Part shown: piece by piece, positions 7,570 through 16,526 of the stretch | How the letters are laid out: each line of letters opens with the position of its first letter | How positions within the stretch are numbered: the stretch's first letter is position 1 | NCBI GenBank assembly: GCA_964645835.1 | Contig: CAZYDG010000026.1 | Location: 72,867 to 136,866, forward strand | Direction: 5' to 3' | DNA from: CAZBME01 sp964645835 | Lineage (GTDB): Bacteria; Desulfobacterota; Syntrophia; Syntrophales; UBA8958 | DNA length: 64,000 nucleotides | Position numbers and translations under genes: made by a program | Notes under the pieces: generated by a model | The model's input: the letters and a program-made list of their open reading frames with translations, nothing else | Told to the model about the DNA's origin: nothing | The model's database searches: none

Positions 7570-10500
7570 TCAGAACGCCACTGCCATTGCCGTCGGTGTA
7601 ACCGTATCAACCTGACTCCAGACTGCTCCATCCCACTTCCAGAGGCCTTGGCCTGTATAGGTTGCATAGAGTTGCTGTCCGGAGACCGCCATGGTGGAAG
7701 GCGCAGCAGCATTGATTTGGCTCCACGCTGTTCCATTCCACTGCCAGAGATTGGTTCCGTAGACTGCAAACAGCGTTGAGCCGGCCGCCAGCATAGTTGT
7801 CTGTATCGCAACATTGATCCGGCTCCAGGCGCTGCCGTTATACTGCCAGAGTTGCCCTCCATAATTGGCATACACATATGCGCCGGAGGCCACCATACTG
7901 GTGGGAATAGCGGTATTGATTTTGGTCCAGGCCGCAGACGCATCTTCCCATCTCCATAGACCGGCACCGGTATATGTAGCATATAAGAAGCGACCGGTGG
8001 CTGTCATGGTAGTCGGCGAGACTGCATTAATCTTGATCCATGCCTTGCCGTCCCACTTCCAGAGGCCATCGGCGCCAAAGTCGGCAAATAAATCATTCGT
8101 CCCAGCGGTCATATTTACTGGTGTGGCGCTGTTGATCGTGGTCCAATTTAAACCATCCCACTCCCACAACCCGGATGCGCCGCTGCCGGTCATAAATAGG
8201 CCCTTGCTGGTTGTTGCCTTTAATACGGGGAAGCCTATACTGATCTTGCTCCAGGAAAAACCGTCCCATTGATAGAGAGCATCGTACACGGCATACAAAA
8301 TGCCGCCGCTCGTTGTCATGCTGGTCGGCGATGCAATATTGATTTGTGTCCACGTGCCGTTGTCCCACTGCCATAGGGCTGCGCCTTTAACTGCATAGAT
8401 CAGGCTGTTGGCATTCAGGACCAATGGCCGCATCAGGTCGAACTCCTCATGACCCATTATATGGCAATGCCAGACATATTCATGACCGAAATTTGTTTGC
8501 GGATTGGCCGCCGATACAGGCATTGTGACATCAAGCGGACGCACGCTTTCCGGTATGGCAAAAGGAGCTTCCGGTACCGTTGGCTTTGCCGCTATAACAA
8601 TGTCTTGCAGTGGATTCATGCGCACTGTTTCCTTCCAGCCCATCTCTGTCGGGTCAGGCGGCAGGATTTCACCTGACCAGTTGATCCGGTTGACGACCTG
8701 CACATCCATCAAATGAAAGTGGATGGGGTGGGAATCAATTCCGTTATGGGTTATTTTCCATAGCTGGATTTGGCCGTTCTTTAAGTTTTCTGTTGATGTT
8801 GCTGTGTATGGTAGGGGAACCGAGGGCGTCAGACCGCTGGGATCCTCAGTCCCCAACATGGCATTGATTCTTCCATAGACCGGATCAAAGCCCTCATTGA
8901 TTGATTTTCCCTGAAATGGTATTACCCGTCCGCCGACTGTCATGGACGTATCGGTGAGATGGGCATAAGTCCCGTTAGGAACAATATGGGCCGGCTGGGA
9001 GGCTGCATACGCAGTTGCCATTGAAGCTGCCAAACCCGCTGGGATTGTCGTTACCGGGGCTGTCGCCGCCGCTGCCACGCGGAATTGCATAATTGTCCGT
9101 GTGTTCGGGCCGTAGCCGGCCAGAGTTGCGGGGGCGCCGCCGCTTAATGTCTGGTCCAGATTACCGGTAAAATAGTCATAGCGGGGATCGCCGCCCGGCA
9201 AGGCCGCCGGCGCATCATTATAGAGAATCAGCGTCTTGCCGGCCAGTCCTGTGAAATCGATCAGAACATCTGCCCGCTCGGCAGCCATCAATAAGAGTGT
9301 CTTGTTCGCTACATTACCAACGCCGTCAAAGCTGATCGGTGTATTGGGAAGCGTTACCGGAGCGGGCAGGAAGCCGCTTTCCGTGCCGATAACAACCATC
9401 TGGGGCCCGGCCGTTGTCGGATCGGGCACGCCGCCGATCCGTCCATCCGTCGGCCATGTGTCCGGCCAGCAGCCGGTTGCCGGGTTAACTGCCTGAGTTA
9501 GAGGAAGCGCGCCCCCCACACCTGCCGGCGTCACATAGTTGGGTGTTCCCACAACAACACCGGCAGTGCACAAGGGCAATGCCGATGTAGCCGTGTGGGG
9601 AGCGGCATCGAGCATTTTCACTTCCTTCCCGCCGATAGTGACGGTTGGAGCCGTAGTATAACCGGTGCCTCCGGCGGTAATTGTGAATCCTGTAACAGCG
9701 CCGGCTGCAATTGTCGCAGTTGCCGTTGCACCTGTGCCGCCACCACCTGTAATGTAGACAGGGGGTACAACGGTATAGCCGGATCCGCCTGTTCCAAGAG
9801 TTATGCCTGTCACAGCTCCGGCCGCTATCGTTGCCGTGCCTGTGGCGCCTGTACCTCCGTCAGCAAAATAAAGCTGCAGATTCCATGAGCGGTCGTTTCC
9901 TGCGCTCAGAATTCGGAAACGATAGGCTTTGGGTTCCACCGTCAAATACGGATAAGCCGTGCCGTTCACAACAGGTGTATCCATGAATGCTTCCGGAGTT
10001 GTTGAGATTGCCGGAAGTACGGGGTTTGTCGCCGGTGAAGGAGGCCAGACCAGCGGGCCGTAATCCCAGCGGCCCATCGGATTTAAGCCATTGGGTTTCA
10101 ATAGATCCTGGTTCTTCTCATAAACATGGGGAAACCACAGCTCCCCTGCAACAGCCGATCCACCGGCTGATGCCCATAAGGTATCTTGAGTAGCTATATT
10201 TGTGGGTACAAAAGTCTTGTCCTGGATGATAAGGGGGATTCCGTAGCGGAATCCGCAGACTGCCGCGCCACCTCCGGTGCAGATATTGGGCAGCGTTCCT
10301 GCGGTAATCAAACCCTCTTCTGTGGCGTCGGTAAGCAGGTAGCCTGCCGCCTCGCCGGCATAGACATTGAGGCGGGTGATGCCATAGGAGTGATCATGAT
10401 AGAACATTAACCTGGCGCTCTGTTCATTGCTCCAGAAAAGTGTGGCCAGGCCATCGTTGATGTTCGGGGTGACGATGGTTTTACCCGTGCCGACCATATC

Positions 10501-11226
10501 GGGCACATTCTGAAAACTTAAACCTTTCTTGAATGCACTGCCATCCAGAGGAGGGGTAATCCACTGGTGCGGCGTACCGTCGCTGATCCAGGGAGAATGT
10601 CCGCCATGCAGGTGGAGATTTGCCCTGTTCTGAGAGTAGCTGTTTACACCGCCCGGCCCAAGACCGGCCCCCATTACGGTGGGGTCCACTGGGATGAAGA
10701 GATTGCCAGCCGCGCCTAAACCCAGCTTATTCTGAAAAAGAAGACGCACAGGCGTACCCTTCTTGGCAAGAATAAGAGGTCCTAAGTAATGTTGAGGCTG
10801 GGCAACGCCGCCGACCATCTGCACATAGCCGCGCAGCTTGGTGCCTGTACCCAGGGCATCGGTTGCACCCACCAGCTCAGAATGAAATTTTTGCCTGTAG
10901 TCCTGAAGAGCAATTGTGTAAAAATCCGAGCCCGGATATGTTGCTGTGTCTGCCTGGGCTATAGGGATATAAGCGCCCAGGTTGTTTTCATTGCATGGAT
11001 TGGCAGCAAGGGGGTTGCCGAGTGTGCATCCAGGGAGACCCACACCGGGCAATGAGTCGGCAAATTTCGTCAATGCCGTTCCTGTAGCTCCTCCGGCCTG
11101 AGTATTTGCATACCAGGACTGGCCAACACCGGCCACATTTCCTGGTCCGGCATGGGTTTGAAAGGGCAGGACCGTCCCCAGTATAGTTAATAATGCAATA
11201 ATGATTTTAGAGCTATGCTTCCACAT
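7570..11226 (-). CDS. Large secreted multicopper oxidase with C-terminal eight-repeat propeller-like domain
   Basis: The 1218-residue protein has a signal peptide (IIIALLTILGTVLPFQTHA). All copper sites of a multicopper oxidase are visible in order: NLHLHGGHSPW, FYHDHSYGITRL, HPIHFHLMDV and HCHIMGHEEFDLM, the last supplying the type 1 Cys and axial Met. Two glycine-rich repeats of ~36 residues (GAVTGITLGTGGSGY type) are inserted at residues ~452-532 between cupredoxin domains. From residue ~935 to the end run eight imperfect ~35-residue repeats of the form LWKWDG-x-W-x-INxxxPTxM, resembling tectonin or other beta-propellers and probably binding sugar or a surface. The protein is about twice the usual length. 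It probably oxidises metal ions or phenolic compounds outside the cytoplasm; the substrate is unknown. AAAGGAG before ATG supports the start, and a terminator follows. Confidence 0.9.
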   Translation of the reverse strand: MWKHSSKIIIALLTILGTVLPFQTHAGPGNVAGVGQSWYANTQAGGATGTALTKFADSLPGVGLPGCTLGNPLAANPCNENNLGAYIPIAQADTATYPGSDFYTIALQDYRQKFHSELVGATDALGTGTKLRGYVQMVGGVAQPQHYLGPLILAKKGTPVRLLFQNKLGLGAAGNLFIPVDPTVMGAGLGPGGVNSYSQNRANLHLHGGHSPWISDGTPHQWITPPLDGSAFKKGLSFQNVPDMVGTGKTIVTPNINDGLATLFWSNEQSARLMFYHDHSYGITRLNVYAGEAAGYLLTDATEEGLITAGTLPNICTGGGAAVCGFRYGIPLIIQDKTFVPTNIATQDTLWASAGGSAVAGELWFPHVYEKNQDLLKPNGLNPMGRWDYGPLVWPPSPATNPVLPAISTTPEAFMDTPVVNGTAYPYLTVEPKAYRFRILSAGNDRSWNLQLYFADGGTGATGTATIAAGAVTGITLGTGGSGYTVVPPVYITGGGGTGATATATIAAGAVTGFTITAGGTGYTTAPTVTIGGKEVKMLDAAPHTATSALPLCTAGVVVGTPNYVTPAGVGGALPLTQAVNPATGCWPDTWPTDGRIGGVPDPTTAGPQMVVIGTESGFLPAPVTLPNTPISFDGVGNVANKTLLLMAAERADVLIDFTGLAGKTLILYNDAPAALPGGDPRYDYFTGNLDQTLSGGAPATLAGYGPNTRTIMQFRVAAAATAPVTTIPAGLAASMATAYAASQPAHIVPNGTYAHLTDTSMTVGGRVIPFQGKSINEGFDPVYGRINAMLGTEDPSGLTPSVPLPYTATSTENLKNGQIQLWKITHNGIDSHPIHFHLMDVQVVNRINWSGEILPPDPTEMGWKETVRMNPLQDIVIAAKPTVPEAPFAIPESVRPLDVTMPVSAANPQTNFGHEYVWHCHIMGHEEFDLMRPLVLNANSLIYAVKGAALWQWDNGTWTQINIASPTSMTTSGGILYAVYDALYQWDGFSWSKISIGFPVLKATTSKGLFMTGSGASGLWEWDGLNWTTINSATPVNMTAGTNDLFADFGADGLWKWDGKAWIKINAVSPTTMTATGRFLYATYTGAGLWRWEDASAAWTKINTAIPTSMVASGAYVYANYGGQLWQYNGSAWSRINVAIQTTMLAAGSTLFAVYGTNLWQWNGTAWSQINAAAPSTMAVSGQQLYATYTGQGLWKWDGAVWSQVDTVTPTAMAVAF

Positions 11227-11340
11227 AAAGCATTCTCCTTTCTTTTAGGGTTTTAAAGTTTCTGACCGCACTAGTATTGCTGTCTTTTATTGTTATCAAT
11301 CAAACTGCTTTATAAATAACTGCTTATGTGCTTATTATTG

Positions 11341-11655
11341 TCAGGATGCGACCGGAGGGGATTTGTTGGCAATGGTGGGAACAGATTCTGAAAGAATATT
11401 TCTCTTATCGTGGTTGACTGACGGTTGCGGAGCAGGGGAGCGATGCTTTTCTGCCTGTCCTTCCAATATAATGAATTGCTTGAGCTTCTTAGAGCATTTC
11501 TTGATGAGGGATGCTTCGGCAACCCGGGACTTAGTGATGTCGTTTTTCAAGACTGCCTTATGCGAGTCTTCGTAATTAGCCGACATCAACGAACCCGACC
11601 ATATAAATATCAAAGCCAGTGACAGAAACAAGCTGAGCAATTTTGGTGGCTTCAT
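11341..11655 (-). CDS. Small secreted protein of unknown function
   Basis: Not recognised. The 104-residue product starts with a clear signal peptide (KLLSLFLSLALIFIWSGSLMSA), followed by a short Lys-rich mature part with SLIKKCSKKLKQF and a Pro/Ser-rich tail. The start at 11655 is preferred over an upstream one at 11688 because GGAGAGAAG directly precedes it and the signal sequence then sits at the N-terminus. It lies upstream of the multicopper oxidase on the same strand, separated by ~115 bases, and may be expressed with it. A copper-related role would be guesswork. Confidence 0.55.
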   Translation of the reverse strand: MKPPKLLSLFLSLALIFIWSGSLMSANYEDSHKAVLKNDITKSRVAEASLIKKCSKKLKQFIILEGQAEKHRSPAPQPSVNHDKRNILSESVPTIANKSPPVAS

Positions 11656-11858
11656 TTTCTTCTCTCCGCCGCATCTGACAAGAAACAAGCATTATATTGA
11701 ATCTTGATTGATTCAGATTTTATTCGCAATCAGGCGAAGCCGGGTTTTGGGGTTATGAAATACACTAAAGGATGTAAGCTAAAGGATTGATATAGAAGGA
11801 GGGCTATTCGTAGGACCTTTGCTGGCAAATTCTTGGAAATAATGGGTTAGATTGGATA

Positions 11859-12404
11859 TCAGGTCCGCTCCATAAGCCACAGCTTTTGAAAGGCTACGAT
11901 CACCAGGGCATGGCTGATCGCACCTTCCCGAATGAGGCGGGGGATATCGCTCAAGGGAAACAGGACGACATCTATGTCTTCCTTTTCGTCCTGTTCCTGG
12001 ATTCCAGTCGGATGGACGTTCCGTGCCAGAAAGGTGTGGCAGATGTTCGATTGGATTGCCGGATTGGGATAAATGAACCCCAAGGAAGTCATGGATTCTG
12101 TAGTATAGCCTGTTTCTTCGCGGAGTTCCCGGTGGGCAGCTTCTTCGGGCGTATCTTTATCCTCCACCAGGCCGCCGGGAATTTCCAGGGTGATCTCCCG
12201 GGTCCCATGGCGGTACTGGCGGACCATAACGACTTGATTATCCGGCGTCAGGGGAATGATATTGACCCATGGTGGGGATTCAAGAACGAAAAAATCATAG
12301 GCCTCTCCAGTGCGGGGCGAACGGACATGGTCGGTGCGAAGCGAAAACACGCGATACGATTTGTCACGGATGCTGGATAGAACGGTCCAGGGTTTGATGT
12401 CCAT
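11859..12404 (-). CDS. Nudix hydrolase, ADP-ribose pyrophosphatase-like
   Basis: Hydrolyses a nucleoside diphosphate linked to another group. The full Nudix box, starting GGLVEDKDTPEEAAHRELRE and ending ETGY, fits G-x5-E-x7-R-E-U-x-E-E-x-G-U. Upstream, VVMVRQYRHGTREITLEIPG is the pattern seen in ADP-ribose/ADP-sugar pyrophosphatases. The start at 12404 was chosen because AAAGG lies eight bases before it; in-frame ATGs at 12419 and 12431 would add 5 or 9 residues. The gene is divergent from the tetR operon and stands alone. Family is certain, substrate is not. Confidence 0.85.
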   Translation of the reverse strand: MDIKPWTVLSSIRDKSYRVFSLRTDHVRSPRTGEAYDFFVLESPPWVNIIPLTPDNQVVMVRQYRHGTREITLEIPGGLVEDKDTPEEAAHRELREETGYTTESMTSLGFIYPNPAIQSNICHTFLARNVHPTGIQEQDEKEDIDVVLFPLSDIPRLIREGAISHALVIVAFQKLWLMERT

Positions 12405-12514
12405 AGGGATGCCTTTCATGGTTTGATGCACCTGAAATGCACAGGCGATATTTTACCCTTTATTATCAAAGCGAAGCGCCTGACGCCATCAAAATATTGA
12501 TTGAAACTATTTTC

Positions 12515-12589
12515 TTGACAGGAAGATTAGACCGGTTTAATAAATTTAACCATAAAGTTAAACTAAACGGTTGATGAACTAAACGGTTG
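12515..12589 (+). promoter_or_regulatory. Promoter and repeated operator-like sites upstream of the tetR-efflux operon
   Basis: TTGACA at 12515-12520 is followed by TTTAAT at 12536-12541 (spacer 15) or TAATAA at 12538-12543 (spacer 17). AACTAAACGGTTG occurs twice, at 12561-12573 and 12577-12589, 16 bases apart. A partly inverted version, ACCGGTTTA, lies in the promoter at 12531-12539. Repeats directly before the regulator start suggest autoregulation by the TetR protein. Confidence 0.6.
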
Positions 12590-12594
12590 GTAAA

Positions 12595-13230
12595 ATGGCG
12601 GGCACAAAAGAAAAAGGACAGGAAACGAACGAACGAATTGTCCAGGCGGCCACGGAGGTTTTTTCCGAGTTGGGTTACGGCGGTGCCCGGGTTGATGAAA
12701 TCGCCAGACGGGCAGGGGTCAACAAGGCGACCCTTTACTACCATATCGGCGATAAAAAGGCACTTTATGCAGTGGTTCTCCACAGTGTCATAGGCCATAC
12801 GGCGGAGCGCATCGAGAAAGAGCTTGGTCCGGACACCCTGTCGCCCGTGGAAAAGATCCGGGCTTATATCCGCGGATTTGCCCATGCAATTGAGCATAAT
12901 CCCCGGGTGGCTCCTATTATGATGCGTGAGCTGGCATCGGGAGGAAAGACTTTGCCTGATGTCGTTGCCCAGGATTTCGCGCGAATCATTGCCATTGTGA
13001 CTGCCATCCTTAAAGAAGGATATGAGAAGGGCGTTTTCATCAAGGTTACACCCTTCATTATCCACATGATGGCGGCAGGGTGCATGGTCTTCTACCGGGC
13101 TACAGCACCTGTTCGCTCGAAATATCCTTATGTCCCCAAAGAGATAAAGGCCCTTGCCCCGACCATCTCGGATCAAGTGGTTGGTGAGATCGAGACGCTC
13201 ATTCTGAATGCGATCATGAAAAGAAACTAG
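12595..13230 (+). CDS. TetR/AcrR-family transcriptional regulator (CecR/YbiH-like position)
   Basis: A 211-residue repressor-type protein. The N-terminal helix-turn-helix is typical: IVQAATEVFSELGYGGARV, then IARRAGVNKATLYYHIGDKK at about residues 36-55. The C-terminal ligand domain is variable, as usual. Its stop lies nine bases before the TolC-like gene, and the exporter genes follow, an order like that around E. coli ybiH/cecR and ybhGFSR. It therefore probably represses this exporter and itself through the repeated sites just upstream, and is released by a toxic ligand. The Shine-Dalgarno sequence is weak. Confidence 0.88.
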   Translation: MAGTKEKGQETNERIVQAATEVFSELGYGGARVDEIARRAGVNKATLYYHIGDKKALYAVVLHSVIGHTAERIEKELGPDTLSPVEKIRAYIRGFAHAIEHNPRVAPIMMRELASGGKTLPDVVAQDFARIIAIVTAILKEGYEKGVFIKVTPFIIHMMAAGCMVFYRATAPVRSKYPYVPKEIKALAPTISDQVVGEIETLILNAIMKRN

Positions 13231-13239
13231 AGGAATAAG

Positions 13240-14610
13240 ATGAAACGGACAATGAAAAGTAGGAAATGGATAAGCGTATTATTACCGATCCTTGTGATCA
13301 TCGGCCTACCGGTTTGGTGTTTCGCCCAGCAGCCCACGCCAATCAGTCTTCAGGAGAGTATCGGCGTTGCCTTGCGGCAGAATATGCTCATCCAGGCCGC
13401 CAAGGAAGGGGTGAATGTTGCAGAGGCGCAAAAAAAGGAGGCTTTGACGGGGTTTTTCCCGAAACTCAGCACGTCATATTCCTATGCCAGGGTCAATCCT
13501 GCCCCCTGGGCCTACATGGCACCTATTACGCTCAATTCCCCCTTCGGTCCCTTGACGTCTCCCGCCAACACAATGATAATGGGGACCCAGGATAACTACA
13601 CGTGGGGTTTGGAATTCCGCCAGCCGTTGTTTGCAGGCGGCGCCATCTACGCCAATTATCAGGCTAACAAGAAGGGCGAAGAGATTGCAAAAACCGATGA
13701 AGCCACAGCCGCCCAGGATATCGTTAAGGAAGTGAAGACAGCATATTTTAATATCCTGAAAGCGCAGAAGATTTTGGATGTGGCCCAAATGGCGGTCGAG
13801 CAGCTCAAATCCCACAGGAACGACGCTCAGGGCTTCTTCGATGTGGGCCTTATTCCCCGAAATGACCTGCTGCAATCTGAGGTTCGCCTGGCCGAAGGAG
13901 TACAAAATCTCGTTTGGGCGCAAAATGCTCTAGAGATAGCCAAATCACAGTTCAATACAATTCTGCGGCGGCCCATAGATGAGCCGGTTATCTTGGAGGA
14001 TATTCTTGTTTATAAGCCCTTTACGAAAACCAATGAGGAGTCTCTGTCGACGGCCATGGAGAAGCGGCCGGAGCTAAAATCTTATGGCCTGAAGGTGGAG
14101 CAGATGCGGGAGTATGTAAAGGTGGCCAAGGGTGATCTCATGCCCACACTGAGCGCCGTCGGTCATTACGAGCGTTACGGTGATTCAGCGAGCCTTCAGG
14201 GGAGCACCTATAAGAGTATGGAGAACTGGTATCTGATGGCCCGGGCAGACTGGACTTTCTGGGAATGGGGAAAGACCAGGAATCAGGTCGATGCCCGGCG
14301 TTTTCGGGAAACACAGCTCAGCCATCTTCTTTCAAATGAAAAAGACCGGATTACCTTTGAAGTGAAGGCGGCTTACCTCCAGGTCCGGGAAGCGGAAAAA
14401 CAGGTCTTCGTTGCCCAGGCGGCCATCGATCAGGCCCAGGAGAACTTTCGCATCAACACGGAACGTTACAAGGAACAGGTAGGGACGTCTACGGATGTCC
14501 TTGATGCCCATACCCTTTTGACGAAAACTAAATCCGATTACATCAATGCTCTTGGAGATTATTTCATCCATCAAGCGCGCCTCGAACGGGCTATGGGGAT
14601 TTCAAGGTAA
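13240..14610 (+). CDS. TolC-family outer-membrane efflux channel
   Basis: The 456-residue product has a signal peptide (ISVLLPILVIIGLPVWCFAQ) and the two-fold repeated structure of TolC proteins. In the first half are ISLQESIGVALRQN, GFFPKLSTSYSYARV and FRQPLFAGGAIYANYQ; the second half has GDLMPTLSAVGHYERYGD and long helical segments ending QARLERAMGI. It forms the outer-membrane duct of a tripartite exporter. AGAGGAATAAG precedes the ATG. It sits between the TetR regulator and the membrane-fusion protein and is surely part of the same operon. The 47-base gap to the next gene holds nothing notable. Confidence 0.92.
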   Translation: MKRTMKSRKWISVLLPILVIIGLPVWCFAQQPTPISLQESIGVALRQNMLIQAAKEGVNVAEAQKKEALTGFFPKLSTSYSYARVNPAPWAYMAPITLNSPFGPLTSPANTMIMGTQDNYTWGLEFRQPLFAGGAIYANYQANKKGEEIAKTDEATAAQDIVKEVKTAYFNILKAQKILDVAQMAVEQLKSHRNDAQGFFDVGLIPRNDLLQSEVRLAEGVQNLVWAQNALEIAKSQFNTILRRPIDEPVILEDILVYKPFTKTNEESLSTAMEKRPELKSYGLKVEQMREYVKVAKGDLMPTLSAVGHYERYGDSASLQGSTYKSMENWYLMARADWTFWEWGKTRNQVDARRFRETQLSHLLSNEKDRITFEVKAAYLQVREAEKQVFVAQAAIDQAQENFRINTERYKEQVGTSTDVLDAHTLLTKTKSDYINALGDYFIHQARLERAMGISR

Positions 14611-14657
14611 TAACATTAAAGGATATATTTATTCATTATACCTCTAGGGGAAAAACG

Positions 14658-15668
14658 ATGAAGAAAAAAATCATTTTGGTCGGTTTTTTAATCCTCCTTG
14701 TTGCAGTTGGTGCATTCGTTTATTTCGGGCAATGGCAGGTCAAGCATGGGAATATTCATTATTCCGGCGTTATCGAGGCAAAAGACGCAAAGCTTGCTTT
14801 CCAGACGAGTGGCCGTGTTGTGACGGTTGCCGCCAAGGAAGGCCAGGCCGTCGTACCGGATCAGGTTCTTGCGGAACTGGATGCCACAGAGTTTCAGAAC
14901 CGTTCGGACCAGGCTCAGGCGAATCTGGAGCGGTCTGTCAAGAGTGTCCAGCAACTGGAAACACTGCTGTCCATCTATGAAAAGACCCTTCCTGCAGATG
15001 TCGTTCGAGCTGAGGCCATGATGTTTAACGCTCGCCGGATTCTGGACGATGCCCGGAAAAACAAGGAACGCTATGATACACTGTTCCAGCGCAAAGTGAT
15101 TGCGGAAAAAGAAAGGGATGCAGTGCAGCTCCAATACGATACGGCCGGCGCACGCCTGACGGACGCCGAGGCTGCACTGAAGCAGGCCCGCAGCAACCTC
15201 CAGAAAATCCAGGCTACGAAGCAGGATATTGAGGCGGCCAAGGCTCAGGCTAAACAGGCTCAGTCGGCCTTGGGGCAGATGTCGATCCAAAAAGGGTATG
15301 CAACACTCAAGACGCCTTTTGGCGGCATCATAACGAGCCGTAATATCGAACCCGGCGAGGTGGTTTCTCCCAGCCGCGAAGTCTTTTCCCTGGCCGATCT
15401 ATCCCGCGTGGACCTGAAGATCTTCGTAGACGAGACTGAGATCGGTAAAGTCAAGCCCGGTCAGGCCGTGGACGTCAAGATCGATACGTTTCCCGGCCGG
15501 GTATTCAAAGGAACGGTGGCCTTCATCTCATCCGAAGGGGAATTTACGCCAAAGATCATCCAGACGCAGAAGGAACGGGTGAAGCTGGTCTACCTTGTTA
15601 AGGTCTCTATTCCCAATCCCGATTTCGCGCTGAAAACAGGTATGCCCGCCGACGCATGGCTGCAGTAG
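14658..15668 (+). CDS. HlyD/YbhG-like periplasmic membrane-fusion protein
   Basis: A 336-residue adaptor linking the inner-membrane ABC exporter to the TolC-like channel. It has one N-terminal membrane anchor (IILVGFLILLVAVGAFVYF), a biotinyl-lipoyl-like half motif (FQTSGRVVTVAAKEGQAV), a long coiled-coil hairpin (residues ~75-205, rich in Ala, Gln, Lys and Glu) and a second lipoyl/beta-barrel part (LKTPFGGIITSRNIEPGEVV, then VDLKIFVDETEIGKVKPGQA). The arrangement matches YbhG. The ABC ATPase gene it should precede is displaced by ~860 bases of repeats and a GIY-YIG gene. Confidence 0.9.
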   Translation: MKKKIILVGFLILLVAVGAFVYFGQWQVKHGNIHYSGVIEAKDAKLAFQTSGRVVTVAAKEGQAVVPDQVLAELDATEFQNRSDQAQANLERSVKSVQQLETLLSIYEKTLPADVVRAEAMMFNARRILDDARKNKERYDTLFQRKVIAEKERDAVQLQYDTAGARLTDAEAALKQARSNLQKIQATKQDIEAAKAQAKQAQSALGQMSIQKGYATLKTPFGGIITSRNIEPGEVVSPSREVFSLADLSRVDLKIFVDETEIGKVKPGQAVDVKIDTFPGRVFKGTVAFISSEGEFTPKIIQTQKERVKLVYLVKVSIPNPDFALKTGMPADAWLQ

Positions 15669-15701
15669 GGGGAAGAATCGTGATTTGATTAACGCACGTG
15701 A

Positions 15702-15847
15702 TGTCATTGAGAGCAACTAACCCAGGTCACCGGCATTGGGGTTATTCATTGAAGAAACTTGTTGTCATCGCGAGACGTCTCTCAGGCGTCGTGGCGATCT
15801 GGATCGGGTGAGATTGCTAAGTAGGCAAAATGCCTGCTCACAATGAC
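15702..15847 (+). repeat. Family A palindromic repeat, copy 2 (extended form)
   Basis: The core from about 15764 carries GAGACGTCTCTCAGGCGTCG, TGGCGATCT, AGATTGC and ends CACAATGAC. The left extension, with GAGAGCAACTAACCCAGG and GTTATTCATTGAAGAAACTT, matches that of copy 3 at 16226-16286. The two copies stand in direct orientation on either side of the GIY-YIG gene. Confidence 0.8.
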
Positions 15848-15873
15848 AGTAATGGAAGTGACATTGGTTTAAT

Positions 15874-16161
15874 ATGGAAAGACAATATTTCGTTTACATT
15901 ATGACGAACAGAAACAAAACAGTTCTTTATACGGGCATAACAAACAACTTGCAACGCAGAGTCTATGAACACCGGGAAAAGATGGTCGATGGATTTACGA
16001 AAAAATATAACATCGACAAACTGGTCTATTATGAAATCTGCTGTAATCCTGAAGACGCGATTATCAGGGAAAAGCAGATCAAAGCTGGTTCAAGAAACAA
16101 GAAGTTGGCATTGATCAATAATGCCAATGCCGATTGGAATGATCTGTATGATGAAATATAG
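15874..16161 (+). CDS. Single-domain GIY-YIG nuclease family protein
   Basis: The 95-residue protein is a bare GIY-YIG domain of the UvrC/YhbQ type: FVYIMTNRNKTVLYTGITNN contains the two tyrosine elements, followed by LQRRVYEH with the catalytic Arg, and a conserved glutamate in IIREKQIKAGSRNKK. No DNA-binding domain is fused. Such proteins are predicted nucleases whose role is mostly unknown. It breaks the exporter operon between the membrane-fusion and ATPase genes and is flanked by direct family A repeats, which suggests that it arrived by insertion. Codon use is more AT-rich than in its neighbours. No good Shine-Dalgarno sequence is visible. Confidence 0.85.
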   Translation: MERQYFVYIMTNRNKTVLYTGITNNLQRRVYEHREKMVDGFTKKYNIDKLVYYEICCNPEDAIIREKQIKAGSRNKKLALINNANADWNDLYDEI

Positions 16162-16225
16162 GGTTATGCAGTTGCAGGTGAGGAGTGGACATCTTTATCA
16201 TGGTTGATAAAAAGAATTAAGGGCG

Positions 16226-16371
16226 ACGTTATTGCGAGCAACTGATCCAGTCACAGGCACTGGCGTTATTCATGAGAGAAACTTGCTGTCATTGCGAGAC
16301 GCCTCTCAGGCGTCGTGGCAATCTATCTATAATGAGTAAAAGCAAGATTGCCGCGCTTCGCTCGCAATGAC
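16226..16371 (+). repeat. Family A palindromic repeat, copy 3 (extended form)
   Basis: The left extension includes ATTGCGAGCAACTGATCCAG and GTTATTCATGAGAGAAACTT. The core at 16287-16371 begins TGTCATTGCGAGACGCC and ends GCTCGCAATGAC, making a near-perfect outer palindrome. It is closest to copy 1 in the core and to copy 2 in the extension. Confidence 0.85.
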
Positions 16372-16388
16372 TCCTCAAGTTTCTTAGG

Positions 16389-16465
16389 AGGCTATCCTCG
16401 GGAGCCGTGGCAATCTGAACCAGATGAGATTGTCACGCAGGCAAAGTGCCTGCTCGCAAGGACAA
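16389..16465 (+). repeat. Family A palindromic repeat, copy 3b (left-truncated)
   Basis: CCGTGGCAATCTGAACCAG, then GAGATTGTCACGCAGG and GCCTGCTCGCAAGGACA match the family, but the left TCATTGCGAG end is missing. It is in tandem with copy 3. Between here and the ABC gene at 16527 nothing else is evident. Confidence 0.65.
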
Positions 16466-16526
16466 AGAGAAAAGACCTGCTTTAAGATGATTTAGTACAT
16501 CTTTATTAGAGGCTATAAGAAAGCAA

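Noticed and set aside
15874..16161. Reading the GIY-YIG protein as a UvrC excinuclease fragment
   Set aside because: The domain is complete with its own start and stop; no other UvrC domain lies nearby.
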